From Rhodoplanes serenus (GTDB lineage Bacteria > Pseudomonadota > Alphaproteobacteria > Rhizobiales > Xanthobacteraceae), in assembly GCA_945893145.1 (NCBI GenBank), contig CAMDDZ010000003.1:1-64000 (forward strand): DNA of 64,000 nt, given 5' to 3'. Each line of letters begins with the position of its first letter. Position 1 is the stretch's first letter. A program made the position numbers and the translations under genes. Positions 18,260 through 27,104 of the stretch are shown piece by piece. The notes below the pieces were generated by a model, which saw nothing but the letters and a program-made list of their open reading frames with translations, was not told where the DNA came from and ran no database searches.

Positions 18260-18379
18260 CCGAACCCCTTAGACCCCAGAGCCGCACATTGGCGCGCCGC
18301 CCGCGTCTGGTCTAGGTGGAACTTTGACGCTCCGTCCGTTGGGATTGGTTAGTGTTGAGAGGATCAGGAGACACTCGCT

Positions 18380-18853
18380 GTGCAGAGCATACGGAAGATC
18401 GGACGATGGGTGCTGCAGACGCCGGGGCAGACCTTTGTGCTCTGCCCACTCGTCGTCGTCGCCTTCGAGCTTGCGTTGCGCGGCGGCACGCTCGTCATTG
18501 TGCCGTGGGGATGTGCGTTGCTGGCGTGGAGTTATCTGCAATACCGCTTTGTCGGCAACTACCGCTTTCCGCGCGCCGGCGGCGACTGGGGCATGGGGCT
18601 GCACCCGGACCACATTGTCGATACCGGTCCCTATCGCTACACGCGCAACCCGATGTACCTCGGCCACCTTATTTTCATGTTGGGGCTCGCGATCACGTTC
18701 TGGTCGCTGTTCGCGTTAGTCCTGCTGGTGTTGCGGGCGATCTGGTTCCACCGCCGCGTGCTGAGCGACGAGCAACGACTCGCCGCGCACTTCGGGCCTG
18801 ACTACGCCGCCTATTGTTCGCGGGTGAAGCGGTGGATTCCCGGCGTGATTTAA
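18380..18853 (+). CDS. Isoprenylcysteine/phospholipid-type membrane methyltransferase
   Basis: A 157-residue integral membrane protein with three to four hydrophobic segments (FVLCPLVVVAFELAL, TLVIVPWGCALLAWSYL, MLGLAITFWSLFALVLLVLRAIWF). The C-terminal signature is of the ICMT / PEMT family: GPYRYTRNPMYLG followed by RVLSDEQRLAAHFGPDYAAYCSRVKRWIP. The substrate is unknown; bacterial members methylate lipids or are uncharacterised. The GTG start at 18380 has AGGAG nine bases upstream. Divergent from the FAD monooxygenase gene. Confidence 0.85.
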   Translation: MQSIRKIGRWVLQTPGQTFVLCPLVVVAFELALRGGTLVIVPWGCALLAWSYLQYRFVGNYRFPRAGGDWGMGLHPDHIVDTGPYRYTRNPMYLGHLIFMLGLAITFWSLFALVLLVLRAIWFHRRVLSDEQRLAAHFGPDYAAYCSRVKRWIPGVI

Positions 18854-18854
18854 T

Positions 18855-19409
18855 TTATTCGCCGCGGCCGCGGCGCAGCCTGACATACAGCGCGCCCTCG
18901 CCGCCGTGGCCAACGCCCGCGCTTTCAAAGCCGACGATGAAGCTTCGGAACTCTGGCAGGCGCAGCCACATCGGTACCTGACGTTTCAATACGCCGCGCT
19001 CGCTGTCGGCCGCGCCGCCGCGCAGGCCCTTGCCGGTGATGACGAGCACGATGGACGCGCCATCTGCCTGACAACGGCGAAGGAATCCGAGCAACGCATG
19101 ATGCGCTTCGGACTGCGTGAAACCGTGCAGATCGAGACGGCCGTCGATCACGTGGCTGCCGCGCGCCACCCGCTTCTTCAGTTTGCGGCCGAGCGGCGCA
19201 AGCGCTGGCGGCGACGCGGGCTTCACCGGCTGCGGCACTGGCAACACGACGACAGTGCGAGATTGTGCCGACAGTTTGGCAGGCGCTTTGGCGATTTGTG
19301 GCGCTGCCGGTTCTGGTTCATCGACAGCCAACATCCGCAGCGGCTTGATCGAGCGCGTCACGCCCTTCCAGAGAGTGCGTTCGTCGTCGCTCAGCCGCCG
19401 CCGGCTCAT
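18855..19409 (-). CDS. Smr-domain (MutS2 C-terminal-like) endonuclease family protein
   Basis: A 184-residue protein with a basic N-terminal half and a Smr domain in the C-terminal half. Hallmarks are RLDLHGFTQSEAHHALLGFLRR (LDxHGxxxxEA) and IVLVITGKGLRG (TGxG), then PMWLRLPEFRSFIVGFESAGVGHGGEGALYVRLRR. Smr domains are associated with nicking nuclease activity on structured DNA or RNA. The start at 19409 leaves one base after the mltA stop, indicating coupling with mltA, a standard arrangement in Hyphomicrobiales. Confidence 0.92.
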   Translation of the reverse strand: MSRRRLSDDERTLWKGVTRSIKPLRMLAVDEPEPAAPQIAKAPAKLSAQSRTVVVLPVPQPVKPASPPALAPLGRKLKKRVARGSHVIDGRLDLHGFTQSEAHHALLGFLRRCQADGASIVLVITGKGLRGGAADSERGVLKRQVPMWLRLPEFRSFIVGFESAGVGHGGEGALYVRLRRGRGE

Positions 19410-19410
19410 T

Positions 19411-20781
19411 TCAGTATCTGCGTCGATACGCTGCCCTGTACACGGGCTTCCTGGCCACAAACACTGGCTTGGCCGGTGCCACAGCCGCGGGTTTGGCCTC
19501 CGGCTGTACTGCAGTCGCTGCGGGCACGTCAGCCGGCCGTGGCGTCGGCAACGGCGCATCAGCGCTGGCAACGACGGGATCGATTTCGTTCGGAAAAAGC
19601 ATGACGAAGCGTGCCGGATTCTTCAGCCGGCCGGAGATCCGGCCGGCCTCGTCGCCGGCGCCGAAATAAATGTCAGCGCGTGCCACGCCGACGATGGCAC
19701 CACCGGTGTCCTGCGCCACCATCAGGCGGCGGAACTTGGTGGTCGGCTGCTCGCTCTCGATCGGCAGCTCGGCCTGGATAAAGAACGGCGTGCCATAGAC
19801 GTGCTGATTGCGATCGACCGCGATCGAGCGCCCCGGCGTCAGCGATACGCCCTGGGCACCGATGGCCTCCTCGTTGTTGGCGAGTGGCGTCTCCCGGAAG
19901 AACACATAGGATCTGTTCAGATTGCGCAGCTTCACCGCCTCGACCGGATTTGCCGTCATCCATTGCCGGATGCGGTCCATCGACATCTCTTCCTTCGGCA
20001 CGATCTGTCGCTCGATCAGAAATCGTCCGACCGCCGCATAGGGATGACCGTTCTGCCCGGCGTAACTCAGCCGCAGCATCTTGCCGTCGCTGAGCCGCAC
20101 CCGCGCCGAGCCCTGAATCTGGATGAAGAACGCGTCGATGGGATCCTTCAGATAACAGATTTCCAGATTGCGGCCGGCGAGCGCGCCCTTTTCAATCGCG
20201 TCACGGTCGTAAAACCGCGCGTATCTCGCCCGGTTGATACGCTTGTACCGGCCGCGAATGATCGCAGTGCTGCCGGGAAGCATCATGCGCCCATTCGAGA
20301 GCAGGTTGTCGGGCCTGCGGTACATCGGCTCGGCAAATTCTTCGGTGGGCTGGAGCGAGCCATCCACCACCGGCTCATAATAGCCAGTCACAAAACCGTT
20401 CGGATCGGCGAGTGGCGAGATGCGGACCGGGCGGAAGTTCTGCTCGAAAAACTCGCGCGCCTCCTTGGCGTCGCTCAGCTTGGCCGCAGACGCACGCTTG
20501 CAAACCTCGCGCAGCGCGCCATAGACGGGCCGCGCCGCCCGCACCGGCTCGACACCCTGCAGGATCGCCTTGCAGCTCACCATGAACGTGTTGAAAGCGG
20601 CGAGATGATCGTCGTCGGCCCAGCCTTCGAGGCTCGTCCAGGCGACCGGCTCAAGCCGGCTGTTGGGGAACTTGATCAGCGACGTCTCCCCGGCCAGCGC
20701 CACCGAAGAGAGGACGAGCGAGAAGAGCGCGGCGCCCGCGAGCAAAGTCACGCGATGCCAACAGCGCCGCCTGCCTGCCAT
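19411..20781 (-). CDS. mltA: Membrane-bound lytic murein transglycosylase A MltA
   Basis: A 456-residue exported murein hydrolase. The signal peptide is basic then hydrophobic (MAGRRRCWHRVTLLAGAALF, followed by VLSSVALAG). The MltA core shows FVTGYYEPVVDGSLQPTEEF, and the 3D domain carries the catalytic Asp region DTGGAIVGVARADIYFGAGDEAG near the C terminus. A Pro/Ala/Arg-rich tail follows. No lipobox Cys is obvious, so it may be soluble periplasmic. The start overlaps the stop of the Tim44-like gene by one base. Confidence 0.94.
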   Translation of the reverse strand: MAGRRRCWHRVTLLAGAALFSLVLSSVALAGETSLIKFPNSRLEPVAWTSLEGWADDDHLAAFNTFMVSCKAILQGVEPVRAARPVYGALREVCKRASAAKLSDAKEAREFFEQNFRPVRISPLADPNGFVTGYYEPVVDGSLQPTEEFAEPMYRRPDNLLSNGRMMLPGSTAIIRGRYKRINRARYARFYDRDAIEKGALAGRNLEICYLKDPIDAFFIQIQGSARVRLSDGKMLRLSYAGQNGHPYAAVGRFLIERQIVPKEEMSMDRIRQWMTANPVEAVKLRNLNRSYVFFRETPLANNEEAIGAQGVSLTPGRSIAVDRNQHVYGTPFFIQAELPIESEQPTTKFRRLMVAQDTGGAIVGVARADIYFGAGDEAGRISGRLKNPARFVMLFPNEIDPVVASADAPLPTPRPADVPAATAVQPEAKPAAVAPAKPVFVARKPVYRAAYRRRY

Positions 20782-21494
20782 CAGTGCCCGGCTTCGGTGG
20801 AGACCAATTTCCAGTTGGGGTCGCGCGAGCTGATGTCGCGCGAGAACGTCCAGACGTCGGTGACTTCCGTCACCTTGTCCGGCGCGCCGTCGGTGACGGC
20901 GCCGGAGCGGTCGTGTGTGACCGAGATCAGTTGCGAAACGAAACGCACGGTGACTTGCGCCGAGCTGCCGCGCAGTTCAGCGCCGATGATGTCGGCGCGG
21001 TCGATGGAGACGAAGCGCGTCTCCACGGTTTCGCCGCGCGACTCGCGCTCAACGATTGCGCTCTCGAAGCCGTCATAGACCTCGCGTTCCAACAGACCGC
21101 GAAGCTGCCGGCGGTCACCGGCCGCATAGGCCGAGACGATCATCTCATAGGCCGCGCGGGCACCGCCAAGGAACGACTTGGCGTCGAAGTTCGGATCCGT
21201 ATGTGCGATGGCGTCAAGTCCGCCTGCCAGCACCGAGCCGGATTCCGCCACACCCTTCCAGCGATCGACTGGCTCGACCGGTTCAGCGGCTTTCTGCGAT
21301 GCATCGGGGGTGCGGCCGGGCAGCACCACGACCTTGTCGCCGGGCGCCGGGCGCACCGCGTCCCGCGCCGAATAAGGATCGTAAGGCGGCCGCTCTCGCC
21401 CGGTGCGCTGGCCGAGCACGCTGCGCAGCCTCAGGAAAATGAAAACCGCCAGCGCCAGAAAAATGATGGTGTAGATATCGAACACGTTTCGCAT
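20781..21494 (-). CDS. Tim44-like (TimA) domain protein
   Basis: A 237-residue protein with an N-terminal membrane anchor (FDIYTIIFLALAVFIFLRLRSVLG) and a C-terminal Tim44 domain (GGARAAYEMIVSAYAAGDRRQLRGLLEREVYDGF, then TVRFVSQLISVTHDRSG). Bacterial TimA proteins sit at the inner membrane; their role is not settled. The operon order Tim44-like, mltA, smr is conserved in related genomes and is seen here with overlaps at both joints. secB lies divergently 425 bases away, which also matches relatives. Confidence 0.92.
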   Translation of the reverse strand: MRNVFDIYTIIFLALAVFIFLRLRSVLGQRTGRERPPYDPYSARDAVRPAPGDKVVVLPGRTPDASQKAAEPVEPVDRWKGVAESGSVLAGGLDAIAHTDPNFDAKSFLGGARAAYEMIVSAYAAGDRRQLRGLLEREVYDGFESAIVERESRGETVETRFVSIDRADIIGAELRGSSAQVTVRFVSQLISVTHDRSGAVTDGAPDKVTEVTDVWTFSRDISSRDPNWKLVSTEAGH

Positions 21495-21919
21495 GCTCCC
21501 GGGGCGGCTGGGCGAGGGAAAAGGACGTCCGCGACATCAATCAGCGGCGCGGAAGACCGGTTCCACCGCCTTCATGTAAGTACGCGACTTCAGCCATCCA
21601 GAGGCGCCGATGCATGGGCACCGGCTCGTCGCCTCAAACCAACATTAAACGATCCGCGCCACAACGCCAACCTCGCCCGCGGCTGGAATACGCCATGGTA
21701 AGCGGACGATTGTTGCCGTTCCGGTGCGGACTATCCCGGAAATCGCCGTATTTATGCCGACGGCAGCCCACATAGGGCATGATGGGACATGGCGGGGACG
21801 CGCAAACCCCCGCAGGTGCTGAGAATGTGGGCGTTCTTGTCGCGCCCGGACCGGCATGTTAGCCAACCGCCGGCCAAGGCGGCGCACGCACCACGCGTAT
21901 TTAGTCCGGAGGATCATTC
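21495..21919. other. 425-base intergenic region upstream of secB and the Tim44-like gene
   Basis: Divergent spacer between the Tim44-like gene and secB. I found no credible reading frame: candidates on either strand are short or basic shadow peptides. It must hold promoters for both sides. A good ribosome site (CCGGAGGATCATTC) precedes the secB ATG. In many relatives an fxsA-like gene occupies this location, and none is visible here. Confidence 0.5.
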
Positions 21920-22441
21920 ATGTCATTCACCACCAACGGCGGACCAGCAGGTGGCCCGGCCGGAATGCCGCCGACGGATGCCCCGCCGCAAGCGACCGGC
22001 CCGCAGCTCGGTGTGATGGCGCAGTACGTCAAGGATTTCTCGTTCGAGAACCCGAATGCACCGCGGTCGCTCGCACCTTCCGCACAGCCGCAAATCAGCG
22101 TGCGGATCAACGTCAACGCCACGCCGCAGAACGAAACCGACTACGAGGTCGAGCTCAAGCTCGAGGGCCGGGCCGAGGTGGACAGCAACGTGATGTTCAG
22201 CTTCGAGCTGATCTACGCCGGCCTGTTCCGCATCCAAAACGTGCCCCAGGACCAGCTGCATCCGCTGATCATGATCGAGTGCCCGAGGCTGCTGTTTCCG
22301 TTCGCCCGCGAGCTGATCGCGAGCGCGGTTCGCTCCGGCGGTTTCCCGCCGCTACTGCTCGATCCGGTCGATTTCGTCGCGCTTTACCAGCAACAGCAGC
22401 AGGCAGGCCAAGCCCCGCCCCCGCAGATGTCGCTGTCGTAG
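21920..22441 (+). CDS. secB: Protein-export chaperone SecB
   Basis: A 173-residue tetrameric chaperone that keeps preproteins unfolded and delivers them to SecA. The Gly/Pro-rich N terminus leads into [21 protein letters not shown], a strong SecB signature. [20 protein letters not shown] and [38 protein letters not shown] follow, with a Gln-rich tail. Length is normal for Hyphomicrobiales. GGAGG is well placed eight bases before the ATG. Confidence 0.97.
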   Translation: MSFTTNGGPAGGPAGMPPTDAPPQATGPQLGVMAQYVKDFSFENPNAPRSLAPSAQPQISVRINVNATPQNETDYEVELKLEGRAEVDSNVMFSFELIYAGLFRIQNVPQDQLHPLIMIECPRLLFPFARELIASAVRSGGFPPLLLDPVDFVALYQQQQQAGQAPPPQMSLS

Positions 22442-22541
22442 CGGCACCGCGCGGAGCACAGTCCGTAATACTGGCTTGCGCACCGACCCGCAGGGCGGAC
22501 GTAGGACACTAATTGAGAAGCTCTGAGACGCTGGCCGTTAG

Positions 22542-22781
22542 CTAGCCGCCGAGGCTGTCGGGCTCCAGTATGGCCCGGGCGATCATCGAGGCCGACGTGC
22601 GCGGATGCTTCCCATGCAGGAACAGGGCGAGCTGCGGCCGCGTCGCCTCGCCCCGGAAGCTGATTGCCCCCTCGAAAATCTCTTGCTGCACGTCTTGGGG
22701 CAAGTTGCCCCACATCCTGACAACCGCCTCGCCCAACGCGCGCGAAAGCTGATCGGAAGTCTCGTGAGGAATCCGGTCCAT
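22542..22781 (-). CDS. Small conserved hypothetical protein
   Basis: A 79-residue acidic protein reading MDRIPHETSDQLSRALGEAV and then VRMWGNLPQDVQQEIFEGAI. Predicted all-helical, soluble, no cysteines. The start at 22781 has GGAG nine bases upstream; an ATG at 22790 sits immediately against that GGAG. Codon bias fits neighbours and it lies in a natural gap between secB and dnaQ, so I accept it as a gene. Function unknown. Confidence 0.7.
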   Translation of the reverse strand: MDRIPHETSDQLSRALGEAVVRMWGNLPQDVQQEIFEGAISFRGEATRPQLALFLHGKHPRTSASMIARAILEPDSLGG

Positions 22782-22853
22782 GGCGCCCATCTCCGCTGGA
22801 GAACAACTTGAGCTAACGCCAGGGCTTTGGTTCGGTTCCGGACCGACCAGCGC

Positions 22854-23552
22854 TTATTCCTTGCCCGGGCGGTACTGCGCCCACACTGATTCGGCATCTA
22901 ACGTTGCGATAAACGCTTGATGGGCCAGGCGTTCTTCCTCGGTCAGACGTGATGGCAGCGGTTCCGGCCGAGGGCGGACCGCAGCGCGCGGACCGCGCGT
23001 CGCCGCAGTTGCGGCCGTCTCAGCCAGGCCCAACATCGCCTGGCGGGCACCAATCAACTCCAGATAAACCTCGGCCAGCAGTTCGGCGTCGAGCAGCGCG
23101 CCGTGCTTGGTGCGGCGCGAATTGTCGATCTTGTAGCGCGTGCAAAGGTCGTCGAGCCGGTTCGAGCCGCCCGGATGCTTACGGCGCGCCAGCATCAGCG
23201 TATCGACCAAGCGGTCCCGGTTCACGATCACCTTGCCGACACGCACAAGCTCGGCGTTGAGGAAGCTGAGATCGAACATCGCGTTGTGCGCGACCAACGG
23301 CGCATCGCCGAGGAATTCGATCAGCTCGTCGGCAATGGCCGCGAACACCTTTTCGCTCTTCACCTTCTCGAAGCTGATGCCGTGGATCGCGAAAGCCTCA
23401 GCCGGAATGTCGCGTTCGGGATTGATGTAGCGGTGGAAGACGGCGCCGCTTGGAATGCGGTTGAGGAGCTCGATGCAGCCGATCTCAACCAACCGGTGCC
23501 CGTCCTTGGGGTCGAGGCCCGTGGTTTCGGTATCGAATACGATCTCGCGCAT
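22854..23552 (-). CDS. dnaQ: DNA polymerase III epsilon subunit DnaQ
   Basis: A 232-residue DEDDh proofreading exonuclease. Exo I is FDTETTGLDP (Asp7, Glu9), Exo II is APLVAHNAMFDLSFLN, and Exo III is KHGALLDAELLAEVYLEL with the catalytic His and Asp. The C-terminal 50 residues form a Pro/Arg-rich linker with the polymerase-binding tail. It lies 16 bases downstream of coaE in the origin-proximal cluster on the minus strand. Confidence 0.96.
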   Translation of the reverse strand: MREIVFDTETTGLDPKDGHRLVEIGCIELLNRIPSGAVFHRYINPERDIPAEAFAIHGISFEKVKSEKVFAAIADELIEFLGDAPLVAHNAMFDLSFLNAELVRVGKVIVNRDRLVDTLMLARRKHPGGSNRLDDLCTRYKIDNSRRTKHGALLDAELLAEVYLELIGARQAMLGLAETAATAATRGPRAAVRPRPEPLPSRLTEEERLAHQAFIATLDAESVWAQYRPGKE

Positions 23553-23568
23553 CTTCCGTCCGTCCGAA

Positions 23569-24165
23569 TCAGCCCCGCCGCTTCGGCATATTAGTCACTG
23601 CCTTGAGGATTGCCTGCACCTGCTGTCGTGCAGGCTCCAGTCCTCGCGACGTATCCACCACGAAATCGGCGCGGCGGCGTTTCTCCGCATCAGGCATCTG
23701 GCGCGCGAGCAGAGCTTCGAACTCGCCCGGGCTCAGGCCGCGTTCGACCGCTCGGGCGCGCTGCACCTCAACCGGCGCTGACACCACCACCACCGCATCG
23801 ACGCGGGTGTCCCCTCCGGTCTCGAATAACAAAGGCACATCGAGCACCGCTACCCTGGCACCAGCGGCCGCGGCCTCTTTCAGGAACTTTTCGCGCGCCG
23901 CACCCACCAGAGGATGGACGATGTTCTCCAGCATGCGCAGCGCGGGCGGATCGCCCGTCACACGCTCGCGCAATGCTGAGCGATCGACTTTGCCGTCGCG
24001 CGTAGTGCCTGGAAACGTCGTCTCGATCGCGGTCGCAGCCTCGTTCTCGTAGAGCCGGTGCACGGCCGCATCGGCGTCATAAACCGGCACGCCTGCCTCG
24101 GCGAACATTCGCGCCGTCGTGCTCTTGCCCATCGCGATCGAGCCAGTCAGTCCGATGACGAACAT
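23569..24165 (-). CDS. coaE: Dephospho-CoA kinase CoaE
   Basis: A 198-residue P-loop kinase catalysing the last step of CoA synthesis. The P-loop is [17 protein letters not shown] (Lys14, Ser15), where most CoaE proteins have GSIGSGKS or [22 protein letters not shown] and [18 protein letters not shown] are further family blocks. Start (MFVIGLTGS) and length are normal. It lies three bases after maf. Confidence 0.96.
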   Translation of the reverse strand: MFVIGLTGSIAMGKSTTARMFAEAGVPVYDADAAVHRLYENEAATAIETTFPGTTRDGKVDRSALRERVTGDPPALRMLENIVHPLVGAAREKFLKEAAAAGARVAVLDVPLLFETGGDTRVDAVVVVSAPVEVQRARAVERGLSPGEFEALLARQMPDAEKRRRADFVVDTSRGLEPARQQVQAILKAVTNMPKRRG

Positions 24166-24168
24166 GGG

Positions 24169-24777
24169 CTACGCCACCAGCACGCCGTGCTGACGCAGCC
24201 ACTGCAACAATGGCAGTAGTGGCAGGCCAAGGATGGTCCGGTAGTCGCCGTCGATGCGATCGAACAGCTGAATGCCGATGCCTTCGAGCTGATAGGCGCC
24301 GACGCTCGATGTCACTGCATCGCCGGCCGTATCGAGATAGAATTGCAGAAAGTCCTCCGAAAACGGCCGCATGGTGAGCCGCGCCACATCGACGTGCTCG
24401 AACAACACGGCGCTGCCGCTCGCGACCGCAATGGCAGAGTGCAACGCGTGTGTGTTGCCGCGCAAAACACGCAGTTGATCCGCCGCCGCCGCACGATCCT
24501 TGGGCTTAGAGAACCGGCGGGTATCCAACGCCAGCGTCTGATCGGCACCAAGCACGAGGCGCCCCGGCATCGCAGTCGCAACGGCACGGGCCTTTTCGCG
24601 CGCCAGCAGGGCCGCGACCTCGCTCGGGTCCGACAGCGCCGCGCGGTTTTCGATGCCGCGCTCGTCGATATCAGCCGGCATGATCTCAACCGGCACCCCC
24701 GCGGCTTGCAGCAATGCCCGGCGGCCTGCGCTTTTGGAGGCAAGCACCAGGGGCTTGTCGGCGAGCCAGAGCGGCAT
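24169..24777 (-). CDS. maf: Maf-family nucleoside triphosphate pyrophosphatase
   Basis: A 202-residue house-cleaning nucleotide hydrolase. LVLASKSAGRRALLQAAGVP is the Maf opening, followed by VPVEIMPADIDERG, ALLAREKARAVA, and VLGADQTLALDTRRFSKPKDRAAAADQLRVLRG, with the conserved Asp in GADQ. Members hydrolyse noncanonical or cell-division-related nucleotides. One base separates it from the DUF299 gene, giving the minus-strand order DUF299, maf, coaE, dnaQ that flanks the origin in related species. Confidence 0.92.
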   Translation of the reverse strand: MPLWLADKPLVLASKSAGRRALLQAAGVPVEIMPADIDERGIENRAALSDPSEVAALLAREKARAVATAMPGRLVLGADQTLALDTRRFSKPKDRAAAADQLRVLRGNTHALHSAIAVASGSAVLFEHVDVARLTMRPFSEDFLQFYLDTAGDAVTSSVGAYQLEGIGIQLFDRIDGDYRTILGLPLLPLLQWLRQHGVLVA

Positions 24778-24778
24778 G

Positions 24779-25618
24779 TCAGGCCACCGGCTGCCGCCGG
24801 CGCTCGGCGAGCAGCGCCAACACGGCCGCAGCAGTTTCTTCGATCGAGCGTCGTGTTACGTCGATGATGGGCCAGTTGTGTTTGCCGCAGAGCTTGCGCG
24901 AGAACGCAATTTCCTCCGTGACGGCCAGGCGATCAACGTATTGGTCAGCGTCGTGCTCGGCGCGCAGCCCCAGCAGCCGGTTCTGCCGAATCTGCACAAT
25001 GCGCTCGGGGCTCGCGGTCAATCCGACCACCAGCGGGTGAGCTAATGTTCCAAGCTGCGGCGGCACCGGCACACCGGGCACCAGCGGTACGTTGGCGGTC
25101 TTGACGCCACGGTTGGCGAGATAGATCGAAGTCGGTGTCTTTGATGTACGCGAAATCCCAACCAGCACCACTTCGGCCTGCTCCAGATCGTCGGTGTGCT
25201 GCCCGTCGTCATGCAGCATGGTGTAGTTGAGCGCATCGATACGCTTGAAATATTCAGCGTTGAGTGTGTGCTGAGCACCGATGCGCGGCTTGTTCTCGCC
25301 GCCGAGATAGGCCTGAAACAGGTTGAGCACCGGGCCAAGGATCGAGAGATAAGGCAAGCTGAGCGCCCTGCATCTCTCCTCCAACCGATCGGCGAGCACG
25401 CGATCGAGCAACGTATAGAGCACAATGCCGGGCGCGTCTTCGATCTCACTCAACACACGCTCGAGCTGTTTCGATGTTCGCACCAGCGGATGCATGTGTT
25501 CGACTGGCGCACTACTGGTGTATTGCGCAGCTGCCGCGCGCGCGACCATCAGCAGCGTCTCACCGGTTGCGTCAGAGACGAGGTGAAGATGGAAATAGCT
25601 GCCGGTGCGATGAGGCAT
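24779..25618 (-). CDS. DUF299 kinase/pyrophosphorylase (PEP synthase or PPDK regulatory protein)
   Basis: A 279-residue protein of the bifunctional ADP-dependent kinase / phosphate-dependent pyrophosphorylase family, which switches PEP synthase or pyruvate phosphate dikinase by phosphorylating a Thr. [14 protein letters not shown] is the N-terminal signature, and the P-loop-like [19 protein letters not shown] is at about 153-171. This is the homologue of RP001, the gene flanking the chromosomal origin in Caulobacter and Rickettsia. It is divergent from hemE across 360 bases. Confidence 0.92.
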   Translation of the reverse strand: MPHRTGSYFHLHLVSDATGETLLMVARAAAAQYTSSAPVEHMHPLVRTSKQLERVLSEIEDAPGIVLYTLLDRVLADRLEERCRALSLPYLSILGPVLNLFQAYLGGENKPRIGAQHTLNAEYFKRIDALNYTMLHDDGQHTDDLEQAEVVLVGISRTSKTPTSIYLANRGVKTANVPLVPGVPVPPQLGTLAHPLVVGLTASPERIVQIRQNRLLGLRAEHDADQYVDRLAVTEEIAFSRKLCGKHNWPIIDVTRRSIEETAAAVLALLAERRRQPVA

Positions 25619-25978
25619 CTAATGCGCTGTATGACCTGTGGATCAGCTGGGAGGAGGCCACGCCTTGGGGCCGCGCGCAAGCGTCCGCCACATCGTCGCC
25701 TGAATGCATCCCCACGTCGCCCCGACGGGAGAGAAGTTACCCCGACACTGACAACAACCCGGCAAAACAATTGAGGTCCAGTCTCAGATTCTTTATCCCG
25801 CCATTACGTATTGAAAATGCATCTAAAACCGCTATCCAAAGGTATCCACAGGAGAGCGCTTACACTCTGGGGATGGGAGGACGGAAGCAGCCGCTCATGT
25901 GAGTTCCGAGTCGTGAGTCCAATTCAGCGTCTAACTACAACAAACCAAGATTCTAGAATCTAAGAGCTTAGAGGCGTC
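25619..25978. other. Predicted chromosomal replication origin (oriC) between DUF299 gene and hemE
   Basis: The gap holds TGATCCACA on the minus strand (25637-25645), identical to the G-box form of the DnaA site described for Caulobacter. GTATCCACA (25842-25850) is one mismatch from TTATCCACA, and CTATCCAAA (25832-25840) is weaker. TCCCCA W-box-like motifs occur at 25709-25714 (plus) and 25868-25873 (minus). An AT-rich stretch, about 25751-25835, could be the unwinding region. The hemE / RP001 placement and genes pointing away on both sides agree. This is a prediction from synteny and motif reading. Confidence 0.8.
25948..25971. promoter_or_regulatory. Overlapping palindromes just before hemE
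   Basis: A perfect 14-base palindrome, AGATTCTAGAATCT (25948-25961), is followed and overlapped by the near-palindrome CTAAGAGCTTAG (25960-25971). They end seven bases before the GTG of hemE. In a GC-rich genome such an AT-rich symmetric site is unlikely by chance, so it may be an operator or part of the origin. The binding protein is unknown. Confidence 0.5.
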
Positions 25979-27016
25979 GTGACCGAACCGCCCGTGCATA
26001 AACCTCTGCTCGACGTGCTGAACGGTAAACGGCAAGCCGTGCCGCCAGTCTGGCTGATGCGCCAAGCGGGCCGTTATCTGCCCGAATATCAGGCAGTCCG
26101 AAAAACCGCCGGCAGTGTTCTCGATCTTTGTTTCACGCCAAAGCTTGCCGCTGAAGTGACGTTGCAACCGATCCGAAGATTTGGCTTCGACGGTGCGATC
26201 TTGTTTTCAGACATTTTGGTGATTCCGCACGCGCTTGGGCGAAGTGTGCGCTTTACGGCTGGCGAAGGTCCGCAGCTTGAGCCCTTGAATGAACCTTCCG
26301 CTATCGCGGCGCTGACACCGAGAGCTGATCCAGCGGTGCTTGCGCCGATTTACGAGACCATACGGCTCGTGAAGTCTGCGCTGCCAAAAAGCGTGACATT
26401 CCTAGGCTTCTGTGGCGGACCGTGGACGGTCGCGACCTATATGATCGCGGGTCATGGCACCCCCGATCAGGCGCCCGCGCGGTTGTTTGCCTACCGTCAC
26501 CCGGCGACATTTGCCCGGCTGCTCGATGTTTTGACTGACGCTTCGGTTGAATATCTCGCCAACCAGCTCGAGGCTGGCGTGGACGCGGTGCAGATCTTCG
26601 ACACCTGGGCGGGCGTGCTGCCACCGGACGAGTTTGCGCGCTGGTGCATCATGCCAACCCAGAAAATCGTTACGGCGCTGCGCGAACGCATGCCAAGCGT
26701 GAAAATCATCGGATTTCCCCGGGGCGCTGGCAGCAACATGATGCGCTATCTGGAAACCGTTGGCGTCGATGCCATTGGCCTTGATTGGATGGTTGATCTC
26801 GCCTTCGCGCGCGATGCCATCCAGAAGCGCAAACCCGTTCAAGGCAATCTCGATCCGCTGGCGCTGCTTGCCGGCGGCGATGCGCTCGACCGCAGCGTTG
26901 ATGCAATTGTGGCGGCGCTAGCGGGCGGGCCGTTCATCTTTAACCTTGGCCATGGCATTCTGCCGCCAACGCCGATTGCGCATGTGGAGCAAATGCTCAA
27001 GCGCGTGCGCGGATAG
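25979..27016 (+). CDS. hemE: Uroporphyrinogen decarboxylase HemE
   Basis: A 345-residue heme-pathway enzyme that removes four carboxyls from uroporphyrinogen III. The [16 protein letters not shown] signature and the conserved Asp in [15 protein letters not shown] are present, as are [16 protein letters not shown] and the C-terminal [12 protein letters not shown]. The GTG at 25979 yields [11 protein letters not shown], the normal length. First plus-strand gene to the right of the predicted origin. Confidence 0.97.
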   Translation: MTEPPVHKPLLDVLNGKRQAVPPVWLMRQAGRYLPEYQAVRKTAGSVLDLCFTPKLAAEVTLQPIRRFGFDGAILFSDILVIPHALGRSVRFTAGEGPQLEPLNEPSAIAALTPRADPAVLAPIYETIRLVKSALPKSVTFLGFCGGPWTVATYMIAGHGTPDQAPARLFAYRHPATFARLLDVLTDASVEYLANQLEAGVDAVQIFDTWAGVLPPDEFARWCIMPTQKIVTALRERMPSVKIIGFPRGAGSNMMRYLETVGVDAIGLDWMVDLAFARDAIQKRKPVQGNLDPLALLAGGDALDRSVDAIVAALAGGPFIFNLGHGILPPTPIAHVEQMLKRVRG

Positions 27017-27104
27017 GCCTCGTGCCCGGCTGACTCTGCCACATTCACCCGTTAAGCTCGCGACTCGGAAAACGCTTGCTCAGAAAACGCATGGAGGAAT
27101 AACC

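Noticed and set aside
16634..18352. Long open frame antisense to the FAD monooxygenase
   Set aside because: It mirrors the monooxygenase codons and its translation is low-complexity and basic; the sense gene has complete flavoprotein motifs.
19117..21078. Long open frame antisense to mltA and the Tim44-like gene
   Set aside because: Its product is Arg/His-rich with no recognisable domain, and the minus strand here encodes clear mltA and Tim44-like proteins. Long antisense frames are common in GC-rich DNA.
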